A stretch of DNA of 38,029 nucleotides from a virus, in IMG/VR virus record IMGVR_UViG_3300013131_000107, positions 1-38,029 of that record, one strand, 5' to 3'. A program made the translations under genes and the position numbers. Of this stretch, positions 28,212 to 35,634 are shown piece after piece. The notes beneath the pieces are model-generated. The model had not been told where the DNA came from. It saw nothing but the letters and a program-made list of their open reading frames with translations, and made no database searches. How positions within the stretch are numbered: the first letter of the stretch is position 1; each line of letters opens with the position of its first letter.

Positions 28212-28814
28212 ATGTTTATTGATGACAAGGATGTTTGGCCACAGTGTCCTGTAGATTATCTGTGGGTCTATGACAAATTGATATTGTCACGCAAGCAAGG
28301 CTACCTTGCTGGACCAGCAGGCATAGCTGTGCCTAAACCAGGATGGTACATCGTGCGTCCTATTACCAATATCCGTATGATGAGTCGTGGTGCCCGCAAA
28401 GTTTGGCTAACTCCTGCAGACACTGACCTTGTTCCCGATGGATCATTTTGGTCAGAATGCTTTCAAGGACGTCATACCAGCGTAGACTTTTATTATGGCG
28501 TACAACGCCTAGCAGTAGAAGGATTTAGAAACAGTGAAAGGTTAGATCGGTTCAGTCGTTGGGAGAAAATCAACGACAGATACCTGTTTCCTGCGGTGCT
28601 AGGCGATCTATGGCAGTTGACTCCTTGGACCAATGTGGAATATATCGACGACAAGATTATAGAAGTACACCTGCGATGGAATGACGATTTCAGTAATCAT
28701 AACAGCGACGTCATATATCCTGTATGGCGCGATGAATCTTTAGAACAGCCGCCACATACTCGTTGGTACGATAACCCCAGCGGTGATCGATTGGGCTTCT
28801 GGGTCAAAGAATAA
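28212..28814 (+). CDS. Conserved T4-like phage late protein (200 aa)
   Basis: PVDYLWVYDKLILSRKQGYL at 18-37 and PKPGWYIVRPITNIRMMSRG at 46-65 match a protein I recall as conserved in T4-like cyanophages, of unknown function. It is rich in Trp and Tyr, with a C-terminal domain IIEVHLRWNDDF. No catalytic motif. The stop codon is part of the TAAATA of the next gene. Confidence 0.82.
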   Translation: MFIDDKDVWPQCPVDYLWVYDKLILSRKQGYLAGPAGIAVPKPGWYIVRPITNIRMMSRGARKVWLTPADTDLVPDGSFWSECFQGRHTSVDFYYGVQRLAVEGFRNSERLDRFSRWEKINDRYLFPAVLGDLWQLTPWTNVEYIDDKIIEVHLRWNDDFSNHNSDVIYPVWRDESLEQPPHTRWYDNPSGDRLGFWVKE

Positions 28815-28817
28815 ATA
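28812..28817 (+). promoter_or_regulatory. Late promoter (TAAATA), start codon at predicted +1
   Basis: ATAAATAT whose TAA is the stop of the previous gene; ATG 28822 follows after 4 bases. The 14-base context AATAAATATCATAT is repeated exactly at 27323-27336. Confidence 0.65.
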
Positions 28818-28821
28818 TCAT

Positions 28822-29457
28822 ATGAGCTTTCTAGTTGCAAATTTACCACCAGTACATTGTTTCGTAAGACGAGAATTCCTCTACGATTTCAAATCAGGAC
28901 ACGGAGAATACGAACCCTGCATCTGGGTCACAATCAAAAGCCTTCGCAGCCAAGCATTCCGTATTGAAGCGTATCTGCCACGCTATGGAGCACTCTATGA
29001 CAAACTACCTTTATCAGCGTTCGTGTCACGCTCAGAGGAGCTTGACTCTACACAGTTTCTATCTCTAGACACGCTACAGATCTGGGACTGTTTCAGCTAT
29101 GATATAGCAGTGATACAGAAAGCATTTCTGCGCAATCTCACATGTAAGTTCTATGCCAAAGACCAGCAGATGTACCAGGGCAACTATATGTTTACCGTGG
29201 ACAATGCCGCACCCGATCTCAACATCATCGATACCAGCTACGCAGAGTGGCCAGAAGATCACAAGAGCTTTAACTTCATAGCACTAGACAACGGACAGTA
29301 TGCGGCACAGCCCAACAACCGTTGTTTATTCTTCGATGCAGCATCTAATCCCAAAGAAATGCTGTTCCCTGACTTCAAAGTCTGCACCAAGAAGTATGTA
29401 GTAGAGCAGAATCCAAAATGGCGTTTGGGCGACAGCGATACAGTAACCTACGAATAG
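28822..29457 (+). CDS. Conserved T4-like phage late protein (211 aa)
   Basis: Begins MSFLVANLPPVHCFVRREFL, an N-terminus I recall from T4-like cyanophage proteins; this and the late promoter fix the start, and a frame to 28783 is rejected. It contains HGEYEPCIWVTIKS and YGALYDKLPLSAFV. Mixed alpha/beta, no enzymatic motif. Paired with the preceding gene in related phages (memory). Probably virion or assembly related. Confidence 0.82.
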   Translation: MSFLVANLPPVHCFVRREFLYDFKSGHGEYEPCIWVTIKSLRSQAFRIEAYLPRYGALYDKLPLSAFVSRSEELDSTQFLSLDTLQIWDCFSYDIAVIQKAFLRNLTCKFYAKDQQMYQGNYMFTVDNAAPDLNIIDTSYAEWPEDHKSFNFIALDNGQYAAQPNNRCLFFDAASNPKEMLFPDFKVCTKKYVVEQNPKWRLGDSDTVTYE

Positions 29458-29465
29458 GAGCGAAT

Positions 29466-29654
29466 ATGGATAACTTTATAGATGACAATACAGTGTATCA
29501 ACAATTGAAACCCAACTGCAAGTGCGGTTGTTATGCGCACTGCAACCATAGTTGTATGACTGATGACTGCGATTGCACAGAGTGTACCTGTCCTGACTGT
29601 AGCAATAAATACGTTACAGGAGGCAAGATTTTAGGTAACAATACGCTGTATTGA
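29466..29654 (+). CDS. Cysteine-rich metallothionein-like miniprotein (62 aa)
   Basis: AGGAGCGA precedes ATG 29466. Ten Cys fall between residues 18 and 45 (C-x-C-x-C spacing, then C-x3-C, C-x-C-x2-C-x-C-x2-C) with two His. This can hold several zinc ions, either as a metallothionein-like cluster or as small zinc knuckles. The ends are polar. Exact family unknown. Confidence 0.75.
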   Translation: MDNFIDDNTVYQQLKPNCKCGCYAHCNHSCMTDDCDCTECTCPDCSNKYVTGGKILGNNTLY

Positions 29655-29657
29655 CAA

Positions 29658-29663
29658 TAAATA
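29658..29663 (+). promoter_or_regulatory. Candidate late promoter (TAAATA)
   Basis: ATAAATAC, 23 bases before ATG 29687; leader contains ACGAGG. Confidence 0.6.
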
Positions 29664-29686
29664 CAGATATTGTTCACGAGGTTTCT

Positions 29687-30145
29687 ATGTTAAAAGAAAA
29701 ATTAATCTTAGCAATGCTGGGCTTCCTGCTGTTTTTTCCATTGAGCAAACTGGCATTCGCACAAAAAGCACCAAAGGGCGTTACATATGACGCACAGATA
29801 TTGAGAGTGAGTGACGGCGACACAGTTGTGATCGCCGCTCCCTTTTTACCACAGCCGCTTAAACCTGAGCTTGCCGTTAGAATCTACGGAGTCGATACCC
29901 CAGAAAAAGGACACAGAGCTCAATGTCCAGCCGAAGCCCAGCGTGGAGAAATGGCAACTCAATTCACGAAACAGCTCGTGTCGTCAGGACAGAAATTTCA
30001 AGTTATTCTGTACGGTTGGGATAAATTTGGTGGTCGTGTTCTAGGCGACATCATCGTTAATGGACAGAGTGTTCGTGCTGGTTTAATCGCTAATGGTCTA
30101 GCTCGCGAATACTACGGTGATGCCAAACAAAGTTGGTGTAACTAA
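29687..30145 (+). CDS. Secreted thermonuclease (SNase family)
   Basis: 152 residues. Signal peptide of about 25 residues (ending KLAFA), then the staphylococcal-nuclease fold: VSDGDTVVI (41-49), VRIYGVDTPEKGH with R65, D70 and E73, and GWDKFGGRVLGDI with R117, so the Ca-binding and catalytic residues are present. It should hydrolyse DNA or RNA in the periplasm or outside the cell. The longer frame to 29651 is rejected. TAATG overlap with the next gene. Confidence 0.9.
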   Translation: MLKEKLILAMLGFLLFFPLSKLAFAQKAPKGVTYDAQILRVSDGDTVVIAAPFLPQPLKPELAVRIYGVDTPEKGHRAQCPAEAQRGEMATQFTKQLVSSGQKFQVILYGWDKFGGRVLGDIIVNGQSVRAGLIANGLAREYYGDAKQSWCN

Positions 30146-31011
30146 TGCGACCCGAAAGTTATAAACTATTTGCCCAACTCTTAGAGGGCTACGTCAACGA
30201 AGCGTCGACTTCGTTGAGCCTTATCACAGGCACTCCCGGCGGTGAAGAAGTCATAAAGAAACTGCACAAAGACATGCAGTTGGCACACGATCAAGATTAT
30301 AGATCAGTAGAGAAAATATCCTGGAGTGATTTAAAAGGCAGTTATCAAGGTGCTTGGGTGATCATCGTGGGCACGAAAGGCACAGGTGCTATTAAATCAC
30401 TAAATGATACCTATAATGCCTTAGCCAGCGCAGGTGGTGAAGTTCAACAGACCACGGACAGCAGAGGCGGCAACATCCTAGATTTTCTCAAAACCAATAT
30501 TGGTAAACTTCAAAAATTTTATGTAGGTAAGAATACTACCTCAGTGCGGGATAATCAAAGAAAGAGAGCTGATGCCAAAGCAGGTGCAGAAGGCGAGGTT
30601 AGCGTGGATACGCTGACCAAGAAGTTCAAACCATTATGGCAGCGGGCTATAACAGCAGCCATAGCAGATATCAAAGGACACGTGGCCAATCAGATCAAGA
30701 ATGATGCCTTTGAAAAAGCACAGCGTAAATTAGATCAAGTAAAAAGACTGCAAGACATTATGGACCAGATGGATGCTGGTTCTGATGAAACACCAGGTAC
30801 TGTGAAAAGTGCTATTAATTCTGCTGTGCTAATGGCTGCTAGTAATCACTATCCAGACCAGACAGGCTCTATCACCAGAGGATATAGTGGTGGTTATAAT
30901 GCCCAACATTCAGAAGGCCCTAATCAATTATTAAAAGACATCGCCTCGGGCGATCAGAAGAAATTAGGCACAGTGTTAGGATTCTTTAAAAGGACATTGA
31001 TATCAGGATGA
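30145..31011 (+). CDS. Late phage protein, candidate head-packaged (288 aa)
   Basis: Begins MRPESYKLFAQLLEGYVNEA, a hydrophobic helix followed by Glu-Gly that could be a processing site. The protein is mostly helical and Lys/Gln-rich (ADIKGHVANQIKNDAFEKAQ) with a Gly-rich C-terminal part. No enzymatic motif seen. It overlaps both neighbours and is probably co-regulated with the SNase and 31008-32120. Confidence 0.75.
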   Translation: MRPESYKLFAQLLEGYVNEASTSLSLITGTPGGEEVIKKLHKDMQLAHDQDYRSVEKISWSDLKGSYQGAWVIIVGTKGTGAIKSLNDTYNALASAGGEVQQTTDSRGGNILDFLKTNIGKLQKFYVGKNTTSVRDNQRKRADAKAGAEGEVSVDTLTKKFKPLWQRAITAAIADIKGHVANQIKNDAFEKAQRKLDQVKRLQDIMDQMDAGSDETPGTVKSAINSAVLMAASNHYPDQTGSITRGYSGGYNAQHSEGPNQLLKDIASGDQKKLGTVLGFFKRTLISG

Positions 31012-32120
31012 AATTAAATCAGATCGTTCTCGAAGCCAATGTAGCGGCTAAACTAAAAGATCCTAAGACTATAAAGATGTTAGGTATCGCTATGCGACAT
31101 GACGGCACACTGCCTAAGAACAAGGTAGCAGCCTTAGGCACAAAGCCCACAGATGAACAGATAATCAAACTATGGAGTGAACTATTGGATGACAGCCTTC
31201 GCAGCACAGACTACGGCGACATATCCGCAGACGGCAAGTTCGATGAGTGGCTGACAAGATTGTACATAAATGGCGCAGCAGACTATGAGGATATCAACGG
31301 TGAAGGCGGTGATGCCTTAGGCGCTTGGAAAGCATTGAGCATCCGTGGAAAGTTAGCAGAACCTCATCAGGACTTCAACAGATTTAAAACACTGAGGCAG
31401 ATACAGGCCATAATCCAGAACAGAGATTATCGCAACGAATTGTCTCGCATCAAAGACGCAGAAGTAATCGAAAAACACAAGCGTGAAAAGAAAGAAATCA
31501 CTGTCGTGGATGATGAGCGTTATCTAGTGGTAATACCTTTCAATTACGGTAGTTGCTACACATTCAACAATTCTGCAGGATTTCAAGCATCGTTCTGCAC
31601 AGGTTCCAGTTCAGGTGCCCGTTGGTTTGAAAGATATGCACCAGACGGTCCTATCATCAGTGTCATCGACAAAGATAATGTGGATGACGTCAACGGCAAA
31701 TGGCAGATACACGCCCCCACTGATCAGATCAACAACGGCAATCAAACCATACGCAGAGATGAAAAATTTGCAGAACTATTTCCAGGATTGATGAAAAAGA
31801 TCATAGCAGGAATGAAATCTAACGAATCAGAAATCGCTGATGCCAGCAAAGAGATAGCCCGCGGTGGCTATGACATCAGCAAAGCCATTGCTGATCTAAA
31901 ACAAAAGTTTCCTTTATCGTATGCAGCAGGCGAAAAGGAAGCGGAACCCGAAGCAGAACAAGATGCCAATGATGGTCCCGGCACATATCTAGTTACACAG
32001 ACAGCATCAGGAAAGACAGCACGTATCGAAGGTGAAAACCGTGCTGACATTGTTCGCAAACTGACCACACGCTATCCCGATAGTACAGAAGCAGACTACA
32101 CTATCGAGAAGCAAAACTAA
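31008..32120 (+). CDS. Late phage protein, candidate head-packaged (370 aa)
   Basis: ATGA overlap upstream. It begins MKLNQIVLEANVAAK, fitting a head-targeting peptide cut after Glu9. The central region has YLVVIPFNYGSCYTFNNSAG and QASFCTGSSSGARWFERY, which resembles the layout of a Trp/Cys-containing domain found in T4-like phage internal proteins (KWCT-type, from memory). The C-terminal 60 residues contain an acidic linker and a small strand-rich repeat (TARIEGENRADIVRKL). Enzymatic activity cannot be judged. Confidence 0.78.
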   Translation: MKLNQIVLEANVAAKLKDPKTIKMLGIAMRHDGTLPKNKVAALGTKPTDEQIIKLWSELLDDSLRSTDYGDISADGKFDEWLTRLYINGAADYEDINGEGGDALGAWKALSIRGKLAEPHQDFNRFKTLRQIQAIIQNRDYRNELSRIKDAEVIEKHKREKKEITVVDDERYLVVIPFNYGSCYTFNNSAGFQASFCTGSSSGARWFERYAPDGPIISVIDKDNVDDVNGKWQIHAPTDQINNGNQTIRRDEKFAELFPGLMKKIIAGMKSNESEIADASKEIARGGYDISKAIADLKQKFPLSYAAGEKEAEPEAEQDANDGPGTYLVTQTASGKTARIEGENRADIVRKLTTRYPDSTEADYTIEKQN

Positions 32121-32261
32121 CACCTACCTTAGGACGTTATCGTTACTTTAGGTGTCGCCGGCTGCTGGCGTGGATGTTATGGGAGTCGTGCCCCGGAATG
32201 GCATCCTGAAGTGAGCCTAATCTATAATCTCATTTGTAATCTTTTTCCTTAGATATTATTG
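32121..32261. other. Intergenic region with hairpin
   Basis: CACCTA (from 32121) and TAGGTG can pair around a 22-base loop, followed by GC-rich sequence. TGTAATCTTTTT occurs here (near 32235) and again near 32456. No gene seen. Confidence 0.4.
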
Positions 32262-32267
32262 TAAATA
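32262..32267 (+). promoter_or_regulatory. Candidate late promoter (TAAATA)
   Basis: GTAAATAA, 23 bases before ATG 32291; leader has AAGGAGG. Confidence 0.6.
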
Positions 32268-32290
32268 ATAATACAAGGAGGGGCAAGACT

Positions 32291-32449
32291 ATGCGACAGA
32301 AAAAGCTCATAGCGGAATTGTATCAGGCTTGCTTCGACCATGACGCCAAGAAGATGGCAGAACTCCGTAAAGAAGAGTTCCAAAAAATCTTGAAACGCAA
32401 GGCCGAAGGTAAGCATTTTACACACCGTTGGACCGTGGTTCAGATTTAA
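32291..32449 (+). CDS. 52-aa conserved-type phage protein
   Basis: AAGGAGG lies about 9 bases before ATG 32291. The product is a basic helical protein ([20 protein letters not shown], then [15 protein letters not shown]) ending HRWTVVQI. I recall closely similar mini-proteins in T4-like cyanophages. Function unknown. Confidence 0.75.
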   Translation: MRQKKLIAELYQACFDHDAKKMAELRKEEFQKILKRKAEGKHFTHRWTVVQI

Positions 32450-32482
32450 TCGATCTGTAATCTTTTTAAAATTACACTGCGG

Positions 32483-32488
32483 TAAATA
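32483..32488 (+). promoter_or_regulatory. Late promoter (TAAATA), start codon at predicted +1
   Basis: GTAAATAT, then 5 bases, then ATG 32494 (plcP). A TGTAAT/ATTACA hairpin lies just upstream. Confidence 0.65.
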
Positions 32489-32493
32489 TTGCT

Positions 32494-33339
32494 ATGCAAA
32501 AAACTTATCGCTCTATCTTTATCAGCGATGTCCATCTCGGGGTCAAAGACTGCAAGGCCGAGGCATTAAATAACTTCCTCAAACACAACACCTGCGATAC
32601 CTTATATCTCGTAGGTGATATCATCGATGGTTGGAAAGTTCAACAGAACCGACTGCGATGGAAGCAGAGCCATACCAATGTGGTACGCCGTATCCTGGGT
32701 CATGCCAAGCGAGGTACCCGAGTGATCTATGTGGCAGGCAATCACGATGAGTTCCTGCGCCCTCTCATACCCTACGGACTATCGTTTGGTTCTGTAGAGA
32801 TACACAATCAGACTGAACACATAGGTGCGGACGGCAAGCATTATCTAGTAGTACACGGTGATCTATTCGATGGCATCACTAGACTGGCACCTTGGCTATC
32901 ATTCTTAGGAGACAAAGCCTATGACTTCATACTGGGATTTAATACTACTTTCAATCGTTGGCGGCATCGTCTTGGCCTGGGTTATTGGAGCCTATCTAAG
33001 TATCTTAAACATAAGGTCAAAAAAGCCGTAGATTTCATCTTCGAGTTTGAACGTAATCTCGCTACCTACTGCAAGAAGAAAGGCTACGATGGAGTGATCT
33101 GTGGTCACATACACACAGCAGAAATCAAGACTATAGATGGAGTGATCTACATGAACGATGGTGACTGGACAGAGTCCTGCACCGCATTGGTGGAACATCA
33201 TGACGGTCGGTGGAAGATCATAACCTGGACCAAGGAGAGCGACGATGTGGTTGATGATATTGATAGCGGTGAACATAAACAATCCCGCCGACGTGCCCGG
33301 AAGAGTGATCCTGCAGTTCCCCACACAGGCACAATGTGA
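32494..33339 (+). CDS. plcP: PlcP-like phospholipase C (calcineurin-type phosphoesterase)
   Basis: 281 residues. Metallophosphoesterase motifs: DVH (D12, H14), GDIIDGW (D42), GNHDE (N83, H84), HGD (H121), GHIH (H205, H207). The overall pattern (YWSLSKYLKHKVKKAV, GDWTESCTALVEHHDGR) fits the COG2908 branch that includes Sinorhizobium PlcP, often mis-annotated as UDP-2,3-diacylglucosamine hydrolase. PlcP removes phospho-head groups from phospholipids to give diacylglycerol during phosphate starvation. An agt-like gene two genes downstream supports PlcP over LpxH. The last 30 residues are unusual because they overlap another gene. Leaderless start after TAAATA. Confidence 0.88.
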   Translation: MQKTYRSIFISDVHLGVKDCKAEALNNFLKHNTCDTLYLVGDIIDGWKVQQNRLRWKQSHTNVVRRILGHAKRGTRVIYVAGNHDEFLRPLIPYGLSFGSVEIHNQTEHIGADGKHYLVVHGDLFDGITRLAPWLSFLGDKAYDFILGFNTTFNRWRHRLGLGYWSLSKYLKHKVKKAVDFIFEFERNLATYCKKKGYDGVICGHIHTAEIKTIDGVIYMNDGDWTESCTALVEHHDGRWKIITWTKESDDVVDDIDSGEHKQSRRRARKSDPAVPHTGTM

Positions 33340-33418
33340 ACAAGCCCTCGACAGTATGACTTACTGGTTGAAGTTTGAAAGATTTAAGGTAGAAGGAATC
33401 TGTATCAAAAAATCTTAA
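33245..33418 (+). CDS. 57-aa phage protein overlapping the end of plcP
   Basis: ATG 33245 lies inside plcP in another frame with a perfect AAGGAG 7 bases before it, and the gene overlaps plcP by 95 bp. It has a hydrophobic start (MWLMILIAVN), then GRVILQFPTQAQCEQALDSM and TYWLKFERFKVEG, a pattern I recall from small T4-like phage proteins. Function unknown. Confidence 0.68.
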   Translation: MWLMILIAVNINNPADVPGRVILQFPTQAQCEQALDSMTYWLKFERFKVEGICIKKS

Positions 33419-33428
33419 AGGAGCGATC

Positions 33429-33953
33429 ATGACAACGATTTTGATGATTGGGATTTTACTATTATTGGCATCACCACTCCGTGCGGATCAAATAAGAACT
33501 GCCGGAGATTATCTACAGATAGGCATACCAGCCTATGCCATAGGTAGAGCGGTCGGAGACAGAGATCACGAAGGACTGAGACAGATGGGCAATGGTTTTT
33601 TGACCAACACCTTGACTACAGGTGTGCTCAAAGAAACCACACTACAGCTTAGGCCTGATGGTGGAGATCGCAGGAGTTTCCCTAGCGGACATACTTCAGC
33701 GGCGTTCCAAGGAGCGGCGTTCGTGCATCGTAGATATGGTTTGGAAGAAGCCTGGCCCTTGTATGCGGGAGCCACATTCGTTGGTTATAGTCGTGTTCAT
33801 GCTCGCAGACACTATTGGAGAGATGTCATCGCAGGAGCAGCGGTTGGTATAGGCAGCAGTTGGTTGATGACCGAACCCAAGAAAGACTACCAACTACTGG
33901 TAAACAGCGATGGTAAATCATTGCAGTTATCTTATCATCGCAGATTTGATTAA
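33429..33953 (+). CDS. PAP2-family lipid phosphatase
   Basis: 174 residues with AAGGAGCGA before the ATG. Signal peptide or first helix (1-19), then the PAP2 motifs: K68..RP (75-76), PSGH (85-88) and SR..H..D (S121, R122, H128, D132), all intact. Acts on phosphorylated lipids such as phosphatidic acid, phosphatidylglycerol phosphate or undecaprenyl pyrophosphate at the membrane. Between a PlcP-like and an Agt-like gene, dephosphorylating phosphatidic acid to diacylglycerol is the most economical role (inference). Confidence 0.88.
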   Translation: MTTILMIGILLLLASPLRADQIRTAGDYLQIGIPAYAIGRAVGDRDHEGLRQMGNGFLTNTLTTGVLKETTLQLRPDGGDRRSFPSGHTSAAFQGAAFVHRRYGLEEAWPLYAGATFVGYSRVHARRHYWRDVIAGAAVGIGSSWLMTEPKKDYQLLVNSDGKSLQLSYHRRFD

Positions 33954-33979
33954 AAAATCACTGGGAAGAAAGAAACAAT

Positions 33980-33985
33980 TAAATA
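33980..33985 (+). promoter_or_regulatory. Late promoter (TAAATA), start codon at predicted +1
   Basis: TTAAATAC, then 5 bases, then ATG 33991 (agt-like). Confidence 0.65.
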
Positions 33986-33990
33986 CCAAT

Positions 33991-34992
33991 ATGGTTAAAC
34001 GCATCCTAGTCGTAACAGATAATCTCCAGGATCAGATCAATGGTGTGGTCACAACTTTTAAGAACATCGAGGCGCTGGCTGTTTTGGACGGGTATCGCGT
34101 TCTATACCTTGATCCCGGGCAGTTCTTACATTTTAGTTGCCCAGGCTACCCTGAGGTTAAACTTTCAATTCCTTGGCAGATCGGCAAGAAGATTGAGGCG
34201 CTGGCTCCGGATCATATACACCTCGCCACGGAAGGTCCTATTGGTCTGTGTGCTAGACTTTATCTTGACCAACGCGGCTATCGTTACAATACTAGTTACC
34301 ACACTAAGTTTCCTGAATTCATAAAAAAAATATACGGCATTCCAGAATTCGCCACTTATGCCTATGTACGCTGGTTCCACAAGCATTCAGGTCGTGTGCT
34401 CACAACCACAGATACCATGGTCAACGATCTACGAGCGCACGGCTTTGGTGGAGACATCCATGCCTGGACCCGCGGTGTTGATCGCGGAATATTTGATCCC
34501 AGCCTAAGGAATAGGACTGATGACGAGAAGATCCTGCTGAATGTGGGCCGTGTCAGCAAAGAAAAAGGTCTGGATGATTTCTGCCAGTTAAAGATACCAG
34601 GTACACGCAAGATAGTAGTAGGCGATGGACCTTATAGAGCACAACTGGAGAAAAAATATCCTGATGTCAATTTCGTAGGCGTCAAGACTGGTAGGGCTCT
34701 GGCTGAATACTATGCCAACGCAGATGTGTTCGTTTTCCCTTCAAAGACTGATACATTCGGCGTAGTTATAATAGAAAGTCTGGCAGTAGGCACACCCGTG
34801 GCTGCTTATCATGTTCCTGGACCCAGAGACATATTGGAACCAGGCATCACTGGCTACATGGGCCCATGCCTCGCAGATGCTGTGGAGATCTGCCTAGACT
34901 ACGATAGAGATCGCGTGGTCACTGCCAGCCAAAAGTGGACCTGGGATCGCTGCTGGCAGATATTTCGAGACAATCTAGTAGAAGTCGTTTAA
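33991..34992 (+). CDS. agt: GT4 glycosyltransferase, Agt-like (glycolipid synthesis)
   Basis: 333 residues from ATG 33991 (MVKRILVVTDN); the frame to 33910 is rejected. N-terminal half: NLQDQINGVVTTFKNIEALA, IHLATEGPIGLCARL, YHTKFPEF; C-terminal half: LLNVGRVSKEKGLDDF, VVGDGPYR, FPSKTDTFGVVIIESLAVGT (the EX7E region). This matches the GT4 subfamily that includes the Agt enzyme of marine alphaproteobacteria, which adds glucose or glucuronic acid to diacylglycerol. Sugar and acceptor specificity cannot be read from sequence. It follows plcP and PAP2 and has its own leaderless late promoter. It ends 4 bp into the convergent HAD gene. Confidence 0.88.
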   Translation: MVKRILVVTDNLQDQINGVVTTFKNIEALAVLDGYRVLYLDPGQFLHFSCPGYPEVKLSIPWQIGKKIEALAPDHIHLATEGPIGLCARLYLDQRGYRYNTSYHTKFPEFIKKIYGIPEFATYAYVRWFHKHSGRVLTTTDTMVNDLRAHGFGGDIHAWTRGVDRGIFDPSLRNRTDDEKILLNVGRVSKEKGLDDFCQLKIPGTRKIVVGDGPYRAQLEKKYPDVNFVGVKTGRALAEYYANADVFVFPSKTDTFGVVIIESLAVGTPVAAYHVPGPRDILEPGITGYMGPCLADAVEICLDYDRDRVVTASQKWTWDRCWQIFRDNLVEVV

Positions 34993-35570
34993 CCTACGAT
35001 TATATCGTAGATTTCTTTCCAATTTTTTACTCTAGGAATTAATGGGTTATCGTAATCCATGTTATGTCCATGTTCCATGATCAATGATTTCAAACCTACC
35101 GTATGTCCTACTTCTGCATTGGTAATTTTGTCCTCGATCCAGTAATAGCCTTTATCACGATATTTTTCTAGCACTTCGTCTTTGTCTGCACCTGTGTTTA
35201 AGATGATGATTTTGCTGAACACAGTCTTGCCAAATAATTTGGCAAGATTCATCTTACGCAGTTCCTGTGCGTTTTCGTCTGCGCTCATTGATGTTATACA
35301 ATGGAAGGTAAAGCCGTGTTCTTCGTGCAGTCTTTTCACATAGAACATAGCATCACGTAGAGGTGGTAAGAATCCCATGTGTGCAGATTCATTAAAGATC
35401 TTTATAAGTTTTTTGGCCTGTTCTTTGTCTATGTCATAGCGTTTGCCTATGTCATATTTGAACTGAGAATCCTCTACAGTCCGAAACCCGTGCTGTTCCA
35501 TCCATACTGAGAACGCATATTCCCAGTCCAGTAAAACTCCGTCCGCGTCTGTTAAAATGATTTTTTTCAT
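34989..35570 (-). CDS. HAD-superfamily hydrolase (193 aa)
   Basis: From ATG 35570 (MKKIILTDADGVLLDW): motif I DADGVLLDW with D8 and D10, motif II ITS, motif III Lys, and a GYYWIEDK motif IV. Similar to 5'-nucleotidase/HAD-like proteins I recall from T4-like cyanophages. It may dephosphorylate nucleotides or sugar phosphates. The start lies 6 bases after TATAAT with no ribosome-binding site, so the mRNA is predicted leaderless. It is the only minus-strand gene among the last 10 kb and uses an early-type promoter. Confidence 0.85.
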   Translation of the reverse strand: MKKIILTDADGVLLDWEYAFSVWMEQHGFRTVEDSQFKYDIGKRYDIDKEQAKKLIKIFNESAHMGFLPPLRDAMFYVKRLHEEHGFTFHCITSMSADENAQELRKMNLAKLFGKTVFSKIIILNTGADKDEVLEKYRDKGYYWIEDKITNAEVGHTVGLKSLIMEHGHNMDYDNPLIPRVKNWKEIYDIIVG

Positions 35571-35576
35571 ACTGTA

Positions 35577-35605
35577 ATTATACACTCAGTTTATGACACT
35601 GTCAA
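35577..35605 (-). promoter_or_regulatory. Sigma-70 promoter, start codon at predicted +1
   Basis: TTGACA (35605-35600), 17 bp, TATAAT (35582-35577), then 6 bases, then ATG 35570. Confidence 0.85.
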
Positions 35606-35634
35606 GTCCTGTATAAGACTTTGTTGCTCTGCAC

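Noticed and set aside
32450-32482. Possible Pho box in front of plcP (CTGTAAT..)
   Set aside because: The sequence forms an inverted repeat TGTAAT/ATTACA, not the direct CTGTCAT-type repeat with 11-bp period, so PhoB control is not supported.
32494-33339. Annotation of the phosphoesterase as LpxH (lipid A synthesis)
   Set aside because: Motif set alone is shared, but the family-wide pattern and the nearby Agt-like and PAP2 genes fit PlcP better; kept as the alternative to test.
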